Shown one piece after another: positions 17,330-25,887 of a stretch of DNA of 64,000 nt. How positions within the stretch are numbered: the first letter of the stretch is position 1; every line of letters starts with the position of its first letter. Below the pieces are notes generated by a model. That model was not told where the DNA came from. It searched no databases and worked only from the letters and a program-made list of their open reading frames with translations. Source of the DNA: Vibrio nitrifigilis (GTDB lineage: Bacteria > Pseudomonadota > Gammaproteobacteria > Enterobacterales > Vibrionaceae); NCBI RefSeq assembly GCF_015686695.1, contig NZ_JADPMR010000004.1, positions 434,001 through 498,000 of the forward strand, written 5' to 3'. Made by a program: the position numbers and the translations under genes.

Positions 17330-17398
17330 TCAACATACCTTTCTTAATGAGATATAAGCGCTTTAGAGCACTAGGTCTAAAACGCTTTTGTCCACTTT
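17330..17398 (+). repeat. Composite island repeat, copy E (first half, ends at TGTCCACTTT)
   Basis: TCAACATACCTTTCTTAAT, then hairpin AAGCGCTTTAGA (17356-17367) / TCTAAAACGCTT (17376-17387), then TGTCCACTTT (17389-17398). At this exact point the module stops and the duplicated segment begins; the second half resumes at 18232 (copy F). Confidence 0.75.
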
Positions 17399-18156
17399 AC
17401 GAATTTTTGGATAAACTAGCGAAAGCCTATCAGCATAAAGTTAAGTTTCTGGTTGTTTTTTATTTTATCATCTGCTCATTGAGCTGGCTTTTTATAGATA
17501 GTTAGTGAGGAAACACATGGGCATTGATTTGCAAACATACATGCCAATATTGGCAATCACTGGAGCGCTTACTCTCGGCGCTATGAGTCCGGGTCCCAGC
17601 TTTATCTTTGTTGCCAGACGAGCAATTTCACTTTCAAGACGGCATGGAATTTTTACCGCGTTAGGTATGGGGACGGGAGCTTTAGTTCTATCGGTTGCCG
17701 CCTTACTCGGATTACAAACGATTTTTAGCCTGATTCCGGTAAGCTATTTAATATTTAAAATTGCAGGCGGATGCTACCTCTTGTTTTTGGCATTTGGAAT
17801 TGTGAGATCAGCTCGAATTCCGTTACAGACCATAGATGCTACTCGATGCCAAGACATTCCCTTATTTCGTTCGTACTTATTAGGTTTAGGAACACAACTC
17901 AGCAACCCAAAAACAGTCATCGTATTTGCCAGCGTATTTACAACACTGCTTCCGCAAAACATACCTATGTATTTCTATATTGCGGTTCCAATCTGCACAT
18001 TTTTGAGTAATGCAGGATGGTATCTTATTGTTGCTTCAGTTTTATCTGCTTCACGCCCTCGTCAAGCGTACTTAAAATTTAAAAATTTTATTGATTATTT
18101 GTCTGGGTCAGTGATGGGAGGATTAGGATTGAAATTAATCATCAGTCGCTAATAAA
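17399..18156 (+). repeat. Duplicated segment, copy 2 (amidotransferase 3' remnant plus lysE)
   Basis: Matches 13210-13965. It begins with a 40-base remnant of the amidotransferase gene end (with a one-base deletion before its stop) and continues through the spacer and an intact lysE. It lies between the two halves of a split composite repeat. Confidence 0.85.
17517..18152 (+). CDS. LysE/RhtB family amino acid exporter (intact copy 2)
   Basis: A 211-residue inner-membrane exporter with about six helices and the family signature GAMSPGPSFIFVARRAIS followed by GLGTQLSNPKTVIVFASVF. LysE/RhtB proteins export lysine, homoserine, threonine or analogues; the substrate is not predictable. The ATG at 17517 follows GAGGAAA. 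The gene is the functional partner of the broken copy at 13334 and sits between halves of the island repeat, with an amidotransferase remnant upstream. Confidence 0.92.
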   Translation: MGIDLQTYMPILAITGALTLGAMSPGPSFIFVARRAISLSRRHGIFTALGMGTGALVLSVAALLGLQTIFSLIPVSYLIFKIAGGCYLLFLAFGIVRSARIPLQTIDATRCQDIPLFRSYLLGLGTQLSNPKTVIVFASVFTTLLPQNIPMYFYIAVPICTFLSNAGWYLIVASVLSASRPRQAYLKFKNFIDYLSGSVMGGLGLKLIISR

Positions 18157-18231
18157 TGTCACTAATGAGCACTTTGCTATACTTTAAGTAATGTATAAAA
18201 TGCTAATTTAGTGAAATCGATAACTCAAAAA

Positions 18232-18352
18232 TGTCCACTTTCGTTTCAGTCTGCTCTGGCCGAAAGGTTTTTATCCCATTCGGTGTTACTAACTTCATTT
18301 GCTTAGCTTGAATTCCTGATTCTTTGACCAAATTTATTTAATACTCAGGATG
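18232..18352 (+). repeat. Composite island repeat, copy F (second half, begins with TGTCCACTTT)
   Basis: TGTCCACTTT (18232-18241) then CGTTTCAGTCTGCTCTGGCC hairpin-like sequence and TTTGACCAAATTTATTTAAT. It aligns with copy A from its first base. The -35 TTGACC (18324-18329) is kept but the -10 has drifted. Confidence 0.7.
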
Positions 18353-18383
18353 TGAGTAGACTAAAAAATAGAAGGAGCTGTCA

Positions 18384-18692
18384 GTGATCACCTGTCACGT
18401 TAGATACGTTATTGACCCTAAGAAAATCCCTGAATTTGAATATTATGCCCGTATGTGGATCCCTCTCGTTGAACAGTTTGGTGGTATACATCATGGGTAT
18501 TTTTTACCATCGGAAGGAGCGAATAACATTGCAATGGCGTTGTTTTCATTTCCATCTTTAGCCGAATATGAAAAATACCGTCATGAATCAGCATCAGACG
18601 AAAACTGTAAAGCTGCATTCAAGTATGCAGAAGAAACGGATTGCGTAGTGAGTTATGAACGTAGTTTCTTCCGTCCAATTCTTTCTGAGTGA
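18384..18692 (+). CDS. NIPSNAP family protein
   Basis: A 102-residue ferredoxin-like alpha/beta protein of the NIPSNAP family: starts MITCHVRYVIDPKKIPEFEYYARMW and has the conserved GGIHHGYF and FPSLAEYEKYR segments. Bacterial members have no established role. The GTG start at 18384 is chosen because GGAG lies nine bases upstream and the strand begins immediately. It follows repeat copy F and precedes the YkgJ gene by 102 bases. Confidence 0.9.
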   Translation: MITCHVRYVIDPKKIPEFEYYARMWIPLVEQFGGIHHGYFLPSEGANNIAMALFSFPSLAEYEKYRHESASDENCKAAFKYAEETDCVVSYERSFFRPILSE

Positions 18693-18794
18693 TTTGTGTG
18701 TCACTAGCGATAAGCTCTGACACTATTCACAAAAATGCAGTTTTTCACATCAAATTTACGGTACAATGCAGAATTGACCAAATTATAGTTATTT

Positions 18795-19085
18795 ATGTCT
18801 ATACCAATCAATACATCTCCTTCCTCAAATGTATCTTGCTCAAACTGTAAAGCTTGTTGTTGCCGTCTTGAAGTGATGATCATCTCAGACACTGGTGTTC
18901 CAGAAGAATTTATTGCACGAGATGAGTATGGCGGTGAAACAATGATGCGATTAAATGATGGCTGGTGTGCTGCTTTAGATAGAGACACTCTAATGTGTAC
19001 AATTTATGAAAATCGTCCTTGGATATGCCGCGAATTCGAAATGGGGTCTAGTGAGTGCTTAGATGAACGTGTTAAGTATCTATAA
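18795..19085 (+). CDS. YkgJ family cysteine cluster protein
   Basis: A 96-residue small protein with the YkgJ-type metal-binding cysteines: CSNCKACCCRLEV near residue 15 and, later, CAALD, CTIYENRPWICREFE. The family is thought to bind zinc or an iron-sulfur cluster; its role is unknown. Family length is normal. It is the last gene before repeat copy G, and a weak hairpin (AGCCT / AGGCT, about 19093-19115) follows the stop. Confidence 0.9.
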   Translation: MSIPINTSPSSNVSCSNCKACCCRLEVMIISDTGVPEEFIARDEYGGETMMRLNDGWCAALDRDTLMCTIYENRPWICREFEMGSSECLDERVKYL

Positions 19086-19139
19086 AGCAACAGCCTGATG
19101 TTTTTATTCAAGGCTTGTTAGTCATAACAAAACCAAAGC

Positions 19140-19216
19140 TTCAGCATATTTTCCCTAATCCGACAAAAACGTTCTAGAAAATAAGGTCTAGCACGTTTCT
19201 GTCTATCAACGTATCA
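19140..19216 (+). repeat. Composite island repeat, copy G
   Basis: TCAGCATATTTTCCCTAATC, then a long hairpin GACAAAAACGTTCTAGA (19162-19178) / TCTAGCACGTTTCTGTC (19187-19203) and ATCAACGTATCAG. It aligns with copy B and marks the right edge of the island. Confidence 0.65.
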
Positions 19217-19376
19217 GAGGCTTTGAGTGGCGCGACGAGTAATGACACGAGAGCTTAACTCTGGTATCAAGTATTGATTGGTGACTTAGCGACAACACGA
19301 TCAGTGCTGCATGAATCATATTAACTATTTAGACTAGGCTTAAAAATCGCACAGACATTAGGTAAGTCTTTGTCAG

Positions 19377-20708
19377 TTATGTTTCTAAAACGACCCTAGG
19401 ACTAAAGGGAAGTGTTTTATTTCTTCCAGATTGTTTTGCTTGATACAAAGCCTTATCTGCTTTATCGATTGCTTCCGTGATATCTTCGTCCTCGGTAGAG
19501 ACTAAAGAATAACCTGCGGATATAGTTAACTTATAATTATCAGAGTGAAGTGTTGAAGACACGTCTATTTGTTCGATTTGAGTTCTCAGTTTCTCTGATA
19601 ATTGAGCAGCACCTTCGAGAGATGTCCCAGGCAATAAAGCAATGAATTCTTCTCCACCATAACGACACAAAATATCACTAGACCTTACAGTTGATGTGAG
19701 GGTGTTTGCGACTAACTGTATGACTCTGTCACCACCTAAATGACCAAATGTGTCATTAATTTTCTTAAAGAAATCGATATCGATCATAATAACACTCATG
19801 TCATATTTCATACGATAGTGCTTGGCTTTTTCAAGCTTTGCTAAAGAGAAAAAATCTCTTCGGTTACGCAATCCGGTCAGGGGATCTGTTGATGAAACCT
19901 GCTGTAACTCTTTTTCTACTTGTCTTCGCTTTTTGTCCACTTTTTCATAAAAGAGAGAACTGATGGTTATCATGATTATGAGAAACCAAGCAATAGTGTT
20001 GACGTATAAGCCAAATGATTTAGCTGCTTCAACGTTTATAAGAGAACGAGATACAAGAAACCCTATGCCGAAGCATACGCAAAATCCTGTAACCATCTGA
20101 ATCCTAGAAAGTTTTCCACCAATATGTATAGAGAGTAACCCTTTTAACAGAGCTCGATTTGCTGTTGAACCTAAAACAGATAATCCCATAATGTAAGCAA
20201 TACATGTCGTGGTTAAAGACATTTCTCCATAAAAATCGGTAATGTGAAAAGCATATCCTGTTATTGAAACGGAAGGGAATAGTAGACTAAAGAAGCTAAA
20301 AACTTGGCTGAGTAGGGGGTTGTGACGCACACGTGATATTAATGCCGCGACTAAACACATAAAGCACGCTAATGTATTTGCTCCCATCATATTTCGTTCA
20401 CCTGATACAAGTTCATAAGAGTGAACCGGTAAGTCGTTTATTAATTGAAATAGTGATGTGAGTTCTAGGAATCTATAGATGAGGAGCAGTAAACAAACGA
20501 TTAAAAAAGCATAAACTGCTTTCATGAGTGATCTTTTAAAATAGGTTTGTGCTAAACATATTAATAAACCTGAAATAGCGGTAAGAGGGTTTGTCGCAGG
20601 GCCATCAGGATAAGGCCTATAGATTGACTCAATATCAAAGGCATATCCCAAAACTGTTAATAGACAAAGACATAATCCTAAATAAGCTAATAGTTTAGCA
20701 CTAACCAT
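19377..20708 (-). CDS. Membrane diguanylate cyclase (GGDEF)
   Basis: About 443 residues: an N-terminal membrane region of roughly eight helices (to about residue 255) with no recognisable extracytoplasmic sensor, a short helix, then a GGDEF domain (about 270-435) that makes cyclic di-GMP from GTP. The active site is intact as RYGGEEF, and RSSD eight residues upstream is a product-inhibition I-site. The longest frame starts with TTG at 20786; the ATG at 20708 is preferred because the hydrophobic region starts there, though its AGGA site is close. A monocistronic gene at the right side of the island. Confidence 0.88.
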   Translation of the reverse strand: MVSAKLLAYLGLCLCLLTVLGYAFDIESIYRPYPDGPATNPLTAISGLLICLAQTYFKRSLMKAVYAFLIVCLLLLIYRFLELTSLFQLINDLPVHSYELVSGERNMMGANTLACFMCLVAALISRVRHNPLLSQVFSFFSLLFPSVSITGYAFHITDFYGEMSLTTTCIAYIMGLSVLGSTANRALLKGLLSIHIGGKLSRIQMVTGFCVCFGIGFLVSRSLINVEAAKSFGLYVNTIAWFLIIMITISSLFYEKVDKKRRQVEKELQQVSSTDPLTGLRNRRDFFSLAKLEKAKHYRMKYDMSVIMIDIDFFKKINDTFGHLGGDRVIQLVANTLTSTVRSSDILCRYGGEEFIALLPGTSLEGAAQLSEKLRTQIEQIDVSSTLHSDNYKLTISAGYSLVSTEDEDITEAIDKADKALYQAKQSGRNKTLPFSPRVVLET

Positions 20709-20896
20709 TGTCCTGATAATTATTCGATTACTTTGGTCGCGGCTTTTTCTTATCAAACTACCCACCCACACATTTCTTAGTAACAAGTACTACTTTAGTG
20801 TAGACGTAAATCATTTGATGCAAATCAATTTCTCCATTTCGGTCCGTTTTTCCTCAAACAGATGTCAATTAAATATCTTAATATGTCAAATAACAA

Positions 20897-20926
20897 AGCC
20901 CGTTGCTCGATATGTAGCAACGGGCT
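20897..20926 (-). terminator. Terminator after mgsA
   Basis: Stem AGCCCGTTGCT / AGCAACGGGCT with an eight-base loop; on the minus strand it is followed by TTTGTTATTT. It ends the methylglyoxal synthase transcript. Confidence 0.85.
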
Positions 20927-20946
20927 ATTGATTTCATTTGGGTTTA

Positions 20947-21402
20947 CTAAGTGCGATCGGCTAAATAATCTTGGTAATCTGGGATTTCAATATCCACTTC
21001 TTCATTAATAAGTGGAGAGTGGAAGATAAATTTAGCGCTAGCTCGGTTAGTTGCAACTGGAATGTTCCATACACTCGCGATACGTAGTAATGCTTTAACA
21101 TCAGGGTCGTGTGGTACAGAGTTGAGCGGATCCCAAAAGAAGATGAGCACATCAATTTTACATTCAGCAATCATGGCACCAATTTGCTGATCACCGCCCA
21201 TTGGCCCGCTAATTTTACTTTTTATTGCAAGTCCGGTTTCTTTACTGAGCATACTGCCTGTGGTGCCTGTCGCGTAGAGAAAATGCTGCTGCAAAATTTC
21301 TTTGTTTTCTTTAACCCAACGTAAAAGTTCACTTTTGCAATTGTCGTGGGCGACAAGCGCGACATGTTTGTGCGCACTTAAAGTCCGAGTGGTTTTTTTC
21401 AT
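20947..21402 (-). CDS. mgsA: Methylglyoxal synthase
   Basis: A 151-residue enzyme that converts dihydroxyacetone phosphate to methylglyoxal and phosphate, a bypass that relieves sugar-phosphate stress. Signatures are HVALVAHDNCK at the N terminus, the phosphate loop ATGTTGSML and SGPMGGDQQIGAMIAE with the catalytic aspartate. Full length. AGGAA precedes the ATG. The aldehyde reductase gene yqhD is nearby on the same strand, which can detoxify such aldehydes, but a separate terminator shows they are not one operon. Confidence 0.96.
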   Translation of the reverse strand: MKKTTRTLSAHKHVALVAHDNCKSELLRWVKENKEILQQHFLYATGTTGSMLSKETGLAIKSKISGPMGGDQQIGAMIAECKIDVLIFFWDPLNSVPHDPDVKALLRIASVWNIPVATNRASAKFIFHSPLINEEVDIEIPDYQDYLADRT

Positions 21403-21586
21403 GGTGTTTAGTTCCTAATGTTTCAACACATCGCGAGAGACGAACCTATGGTAAGCCGTAGAACGATATTGGAATAATCGCTAATTTAACGTATTTAAAA
21501 CGGTGGTTTAGTGATGGTATCGATCTATCTTGCGAGCCAAAATGGATTTTGTGCAAAAATGTGGGAAGGAACCGAAGAATGAGAAA

Positions 21587-21619
21587 ATAAAAAAGCACCA
21601 CCTCAAATGGGCAGTGCTT
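21587..21619 (-). terminator. Terminator after yqhD
   Basis: On the minus strand, AAGCAC / GTGCTT stem with flanking pairs followed by a TTTTTTATTTTC tail. It lies about 50 bases past the yqhD stop. Confidence 0.7.
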
Positions 21620-21671
21620 GGTATTTACGTTAGCGATAAGGGAGAAATGACCCTATCGAAAAATATCGCGA

Positions 21672-22820
21672 TTACGCTAATGCTTTTTCTAGAATTTCAC
21701 GAGAACGTTCTAGAGTAACCGCTTGGCTTTCACCTAATGCAGTCATACCGTGCTCATCTAGCTGTTTAACGACAGTATTAACGGCTTCTTCATGAGTTAA
21801 ACCGTGATCGGCAAACTGTGTATCAACATTCAGAGAATGATAGAACACTTCGATCGCTTCGATAGTGCGTTCTGCCAAATCATCACCGGCTTCTAAACCA
21901 AATACGTTACGACCCATTTGCTCTAGCTTCGCACGTTTCGCTTCGATTTGATTACGTAGCAACCAAGGTTGAACGATTGCCAAAGAACGACCGTGATCAA
22001 CATGCCATAGAGCTGTTAATTCGTGACCAATCATATGCGTAGCCCAATCTTGCGGTACGCCAGTACCAATCAAACCGTTTAATGCTTGGTTAGCCGACCA
22101 CATTAGGTTTGCACGCCAAGTGTCGTTATCGCGGTTATCAAAGTTTTGACCGATTTCAAGCAACGTTTTGAGCAGGGTTTCTGCATAGCCATCTTGAACT
22201 TTTGCACCAACAGGCATTGTGATGTATTGCTCACAAGTATGTACCCATGCATCCACAATACCGTTAATCAATTGGCGCTCTGGTAATGTTTTCATTACGT
22301 CTGGGTCCATTACCGCAAAGCGAGGTTGAACTTCTGGTGAGCGGAATGGCAATTTAGTCGCAGTCTCTTTTTTAGTGATAACTGCGCCTGAGTTTGATTC
22401 TGAGCCTGTTGCTGGCAGAGTTAAAATAGCACCGATTGGCACAGCTGATTTAACGCTGTATTGACCAGTCATAATATCCCAGCCATCACCTTCATAGTGC
22501 GCTGCAGCCGCTACGTATTTGGAACCATCAATCACGGAACCACCGCCGACAGCTAAGATAAATTCAATATCATCTTGCTTAACAATCGCAACGGCTTTAT
22601 CTAATGTTTCTTTGGTTGGGTTTGGCTCAACGCCCGCAAATTCTTGCCATTGGTGTTCGCTTAAAGCGGCGACGACTTGGTCATAAACACCGTTACGTTT
22701 GATAGAACCGCCACCATAGATAACAAGGACTTTTTTATCTTTAGGAATTTCGCTAGCGATAGCTGCGATTTGGCCTTGACCAAAATGAAGACGAGTTGGG
22801 TTTGAATACGTAAATTGCAT
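21672..22820 (-). CDS. yqhD: NADPH-dependent aldehyde reductase, iron-containing ADH family
   Basis: A 382-residue iron/zinc-type alcohol dehydrogenase close to E. coli YqhD, which reduces short-chain aldehydes, including glyoxal-type and lipid-peroxidation products, using NADPH. Visible are the nucleotide-binding YGGGSIKRNGVYDQVV and AVGGGSVIDGSKYVA loops and the metal site region HMIGHELTALWHVDHGRSLA. AAAGGAGC lies before the ATG. A YqhC-like AraC regulator is divergent across 235 bp, the same arrangement as in E. coli. Confidence 0.95.
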   Translation of the reverse strand: MQFTYSNPTRLHFGQGQIAAIASEIPKDKKVLVIYGGGSIKRNGVYDQVVAALSEHQWQEFAGVEPNPTKETLDKAVAIVKQDDIEFILAVGGGSVIDGSKYVAAAAHYEGDGWDIMTGQYSVKSAVPIGAILTLPATGSESNSGAVITKKETATKLPFRSPEVQPRFAVMDPDVMKTLPERQLINGIVDAWVHTCEQYITMPVGAKVQDGYAETLLKTLLEIGQNFDNRDNDTWRANLMWSANQALNGLIGTGVPQDWATHMIGHELTALWHVDHGRSLAIVQPWLLRNQIEAKRAKLEQMGRNVFGLEAGDDLAERTIEAIEVFYHSLNVDTQFADHGLTHEEAVNTVVKQLDEHGMTALGESQAVTLERSREILEKALA

Positions 22821-23055
22821 CGGACGCTCCTTTTGCTTCCAGAAAAGGGGAATACCTTTTCAGGCTGTTATTCCTGAATTGATGTTCTTTGCATCAAATT
22901 TCAAGAGCTCATGTTGAGAAAAATAAATCAGCTCAACAAAGTGATATGCATAATAGTCCTATAAGTTAGCAAACAGTAGGGGTATTTCTCCATATTTATT
23001 GCCTATTCCTCTAGAATATGAGAGATTTAGCCAAAATATAACCAGAGAGGTATTT

Positions 23056-23961
23056 ATGGTTGAATTAGCCGAGTTAATGACACAATACGCTGACAAATTC
23101 CAATTAAATCAATTGGAAGGTTCTATAGATACCGCAATTCCGGGCGTGAGGTTTTATCGGAGTGGGTTAACCGCTGCAAAAGCGCCATTTATGTACGACT
23201 CTGGAATTATCATTTTAGGTCAGGGACATAAAAAGATTACGGTGGGTAACGAAAAGCAAGTGACCTACGGCCCCAATGATTATTTGGTGGCTGGGGTACC
23301 TATGCCGCTGGAGTGTGAATCGTTTGGTAGTCAACAAGAGCCCATTTTGGGGCTGACGATCCGAATTGATCACGCCATGATCGTTAAACAAGTGCGTTTG
23401 ATGAATGAACTGGGGGCCACGGTTAAACGTAAGCATCAAGATCGCTGTGGGGTAAACTCTGTCGCGATGAATGAAAAAATGTTGCATAGCTGCAAGCGCT
23501 TGATGCTTGCTTTGCTTGAGCCCATTGAAGCAAAAGTGCTTGGTGATGTGTTACTGGAAGAGATTTTATTTAGGGTATTGACCAGTGAAGAAGGGCATTT
23601 GTTTGAGCAGTTAGCCAGTTTTGATGGCCAGTACGCAAGGGTGGCTAAAGCGTTAGCGAAAGTGCATGCGGATTTTTGTCAGCCACTAACTGTGCAAGAA
23701 TTAGCGCAAGAAGCAAACATGAGTGTGTCTGCCTTTCATCAAGCTTTTCGTCATGTCACGATGGAATCACCACTACAATATTTGAAAAAAGTTCGACTTA
23801 ACAAAGCTAAACAGATGATTCAAACCGAAGGGGTGAGAGTCAACGATGCTGCTCGGTTAGTCGGGTATAGCAGCCCATCACAATTTAGTCGTGAATTTAA
23901 ACGGCATTTTAACCAAACACCACGTGCAAGTAAGTCGCTTAATGAGGTGGTTGAAGTTTAA
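23056..23961 (+). CDS. AraC family regulator, YqhC-like
   Basis: About 301 residues: an N-terminal cupin-type AraC_N domain (about 30-180, PFMYDSGIIILGQGHKKITV) and C-terminal AraC helix-turn-helix motifs (about 205-295, ARLVGYSSPSQFSREFKRHF). The ATG at 23056 follows AGAGAGG; the frame is open back to 22999 without a better start. E. coli YqhC, encoded divergently from yqhD, activates it in response to aldehydes; the same layout makes this the likely yqhD activator. Confidence 0.92.
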   Translation: MVELAELMTQYADKFQLNQLEGSIDTAIPGVRFYRSGLTAAKAPFMYDSGIIILGQGHKKITVGNEKQVTYGPNDYLVAGVPMPLECESFGSQQEPILGLTIRIDHAMIVKQVRLMNELGATVKRKHQDRCGVNSVAMNEKMLHSCKRLMLALLEPIEAKVLGDVLLEEILFRVLTSEEGHLFEQLASFDGQYARVAKALAKVHADFCQPLTVQELAQEANMSVSAFHQAFRHVTMESPLQYLKKVRLNKAKQMIQTEGVRVNDAARLVGYSSPSQFSREFKRHFNQTPRASKSLNEVVEV

Positions 23962-24093
23962 ATCAAGGGTTTCAATCGGGTACGCCATTTTTAAAAAGGG
24001 GAAGGTAACAAAGGCAAAGTTTACTCTTTTCTTATTACGTGGTTGAGCCATACTCAAATAACCCCCAATGAGCACGTTCGCTCCTGATAATTA

Positions 24094-24128
24094 AAAACCA
24101 CTTATTGGCCTTGCCAGTAAGTGGTTTT
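24094..24128. terminator. Bidirectional terminator
   Basis: AAAACCACTTA / TAAGTGGTTTT stem with a 13-base loop lies between the convergent yqhC-like and glgC genes, with A and T runs on both sides. Confidence 0.85.
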
Positions 24129-24150
24129 GTGTTGTGACTAATCTCTCTCG

Positions 24151-25365
24151 CTATGAGAATGTGTAGCTTTCTGGAACCACGACAATTCCGTTTTCTGAAA
24201 TATGAAAGCGCTTAGCATCTTCACTGGCATTTAAGCCAATCGTGGTGTTGGCGGGTATTTTTACGTGCTTATCGACAATACAGTTTTGCAGCTGGCAGCC
24301 CGGGCCAACTTCCACATCATCAAACAAAATGCTGTCTAACACGGTCGCGCCATCTTCAATACGCACGTTAGATGAAATGATACTGTGCTGGACTGAACCA
24401 CCAGAGTTGATCACTCCGCCAGCAATGATCGAATTAATAAAAATTCCTTCATTACCTGTGGCGGAAGAAACGGTACGAGCCGGTGGATATTGAGGTTCGT
24501 AGGTACGAATTGCCCAATCTTTTTGATACAAATCCATTGGTGGAATCGGCTCTAATAGATCCATGTTGGCTGCATAAAATGAATCGATAGTGCCAACATC
24601 ACGCCAATAACAGTCGCGATTTACGCGTCCTTTTTCACCAAATCGATAAGCGTGAACAGTTTCACTCGGAATTAATTCCGGAATAATATCTTTGCCAAAA
24701 TCGTGGCTAGAGTTTTCAAGATCGGCATCTTTATTTAATGCATTTTGTAGTGCATCCATATTGAACACATAGATACCCATTGAAACTAAACTGCGATCTG
24801 GTTGGCCAGGAATAGACGGTGGATCGATTGGTTTTTCGACAAAAGAACGCACAATATTTTGTTCATCAACAGCAACGATCCCAAAATCACTGGCTTTAGA
24901 ACGAGGCACATCCATACACGCTAAAGTGAGGTTAGCACCTGTTGCAATGTGTTCTTCAACCATGGCTTCGTAATCCATGCGATAGATATGATCGCCAGAC
25001 AGTACAACCACATATTTAGCTTCACTGCGGTCAAGTAACCAACTGTTGTGATAAAGCGCATCAGCGGTCCCTTCGTACCATTTGCCCCCTTTGCGCATTT
25101 GCGGCGGAACGGCAGTGATATACTCATTTAACTCTGGGTTGAATACAGACCAACCGTCTCGTAAGTGCTTTTGCAATGAGTGAGATTTATATTGCGTAAG
25201 GACCAAAACTCGGCGCAAACCAGAGTGAAGACAGTTGGTTAGCGTAAAATCGATAATTCTATATTTACCACCAAACGGGACTGCGGGTTTGGCGCGGTCA
25301 TCCGTTAAGGGTGACAGTCGGGAGCCGACACCTCCGGCTAGTACGACAGTTAGGGTATCTTGCAT
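24151..25365 (-). CDS. glgC: Glucose-1-phosphate adenylyltransferase
   Basis: About 404 residues. It makes ADP-glucose for glycogen synthesis. The nucleotidyltransferase domain begins QDTLTVVLAGGVGSRLSPLT and includes KPAVPFGGKYRIIDF; ADP-glucose-site sequences EGTADALYHNSW and VSGDHIYRMDY follow; a left-handed beta-helix C-terminal domain starts about residue 290. The ATG at 25365 is preferred (GGGAGAAA upstream) over 25401. No other glg genes are adjacent. It is divergent from the beta-glucoside PTS gene. Confidence 0.96.
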   Translation of the reverse strand: MQDTLTVVLAGGVGSRLSPLTDDRAKPAVPFGGKYRIIDFTLTNCLHSGLRRVLVLTQYKSHSLQKHLRDGWSVFNPELNEYITAVPPQMRKGGKWYEGTADALYHNSWLLDRSEAKYVVVLSGDHIYRMDYEAMVEEHIATGANLTLACMDVPRSKASDFGIVAVDEQNIVRSFVEKPIDPPSIPGQPDRSLVSMGIYVFNMDALQNALNKDADLENSSHDFGKDIIPELIPSETVHAYRFGEKGRVNRDCYWRDVGTIDSFYAANMDLLEPIPPMDLYQKDWAIRTYEPQYPPARTVSSATGNEGIFINSIIAGGVINSGGSVQHSIISSNVRIEDGATVLDSILFDDVEVGPGCQLQNCIVDKHVKIPANTTIGLNASEDAKRFHISENGIVVVPESYTFS

Positions 25366-25785
25366 CTTATTTCTCCCTGAAATTGTGCAATTCAGCGCCA
25401 ACAGGAGAGGTTGGCGGTAGGACCATATACAATTTATATCAGAAACGGCTTATCAAAACGAAGGCTTTCTCAATACTTTTCAATATTAAGTATGCACATG
25501 TTAATGGCACTCTCAAGGCATGGTAAATGTACTGATTAACTTCTCAATAGTGATATGCCTATTCAGACATTCTCGTTTGATTGTTCGTTAAGCTGCTTAT
25601 CTATTTTAGATGGTGCATGGTAATGATTAAATCACCAATGTGTCACGCCATCGAATATGCAATTCAGATACTAATGTGATCTCAATAACATTCAATAGTT
25701 TCATTGTTATGGTGATTATTTCTGATTCTTGTGATCCACGTTTTGAATCTCCAGACTGAAATTTGAAAAAGCGCACGTTTTGCTA

Positions 25786-25799
25786 TGGAACCGGTTGTA
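25786..25799 (+). promoter_or_regulatory. Predicted LacI-family (AscG-type) operator 1
   Basis: TGGAACCGGTTGTA, centred on the palindrome AACCGGTT. It differs from the E. coli AscG consensus TGAAACCGGTTTCA at three positions. The adjacent LacI-type gene is AscG-like. A TGCTATGGA extended -10-like element overlaps it. Confidence 0.65.
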
Positions 25800-25821
25800 G
25801 TGGCAATAACTTGGCGTACGC

Positions 25822-25835
25822 TGAAACCGGTTGCA
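25822..25835 (+). promoter_or_regulatory. Predicted LacI-family (AscG-type) operator 2
   Basis: TGAAACCGGTTGCA differs from the AscG consensus at one position. Its centre lies 36 bp from operator 1, which would allow a repressor dimer at each site around the promoter of the PTS gene. Confidence 0.75.
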
Positions 25836-25887
25836 AAAATTATTATTACATTTAAATCATTCCAATAATGAAACAAAAGGTGATCGC

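Larger units (their letters stand above)
25366..25887. other. Divergent regulatory region glgC / PTS
   Basis: About 520 bases between two divergent genes. It holds the two AscG-type operators (25786-25799 and 25822-25835) near the PTS side. Nothing else recognised in the central 300 bases. Confidence 0.6.

Noticed and set aside
17275..17505. 76-codon frame fused to the amidotransferase remnant
   Set aside because: It runs out of the GGCT gene end, through repeat copy E, into the remnant, in a phase unrelated to its first part. It is a by-product of the duplication.
10717..19216. Classical chromosomal integron with attC sites
   Set aside because: The repeats have no paired RYYYAAC / GTTRRRY core that I can find, genes point both ways, some copies are partial, and no intI gene is in the window.
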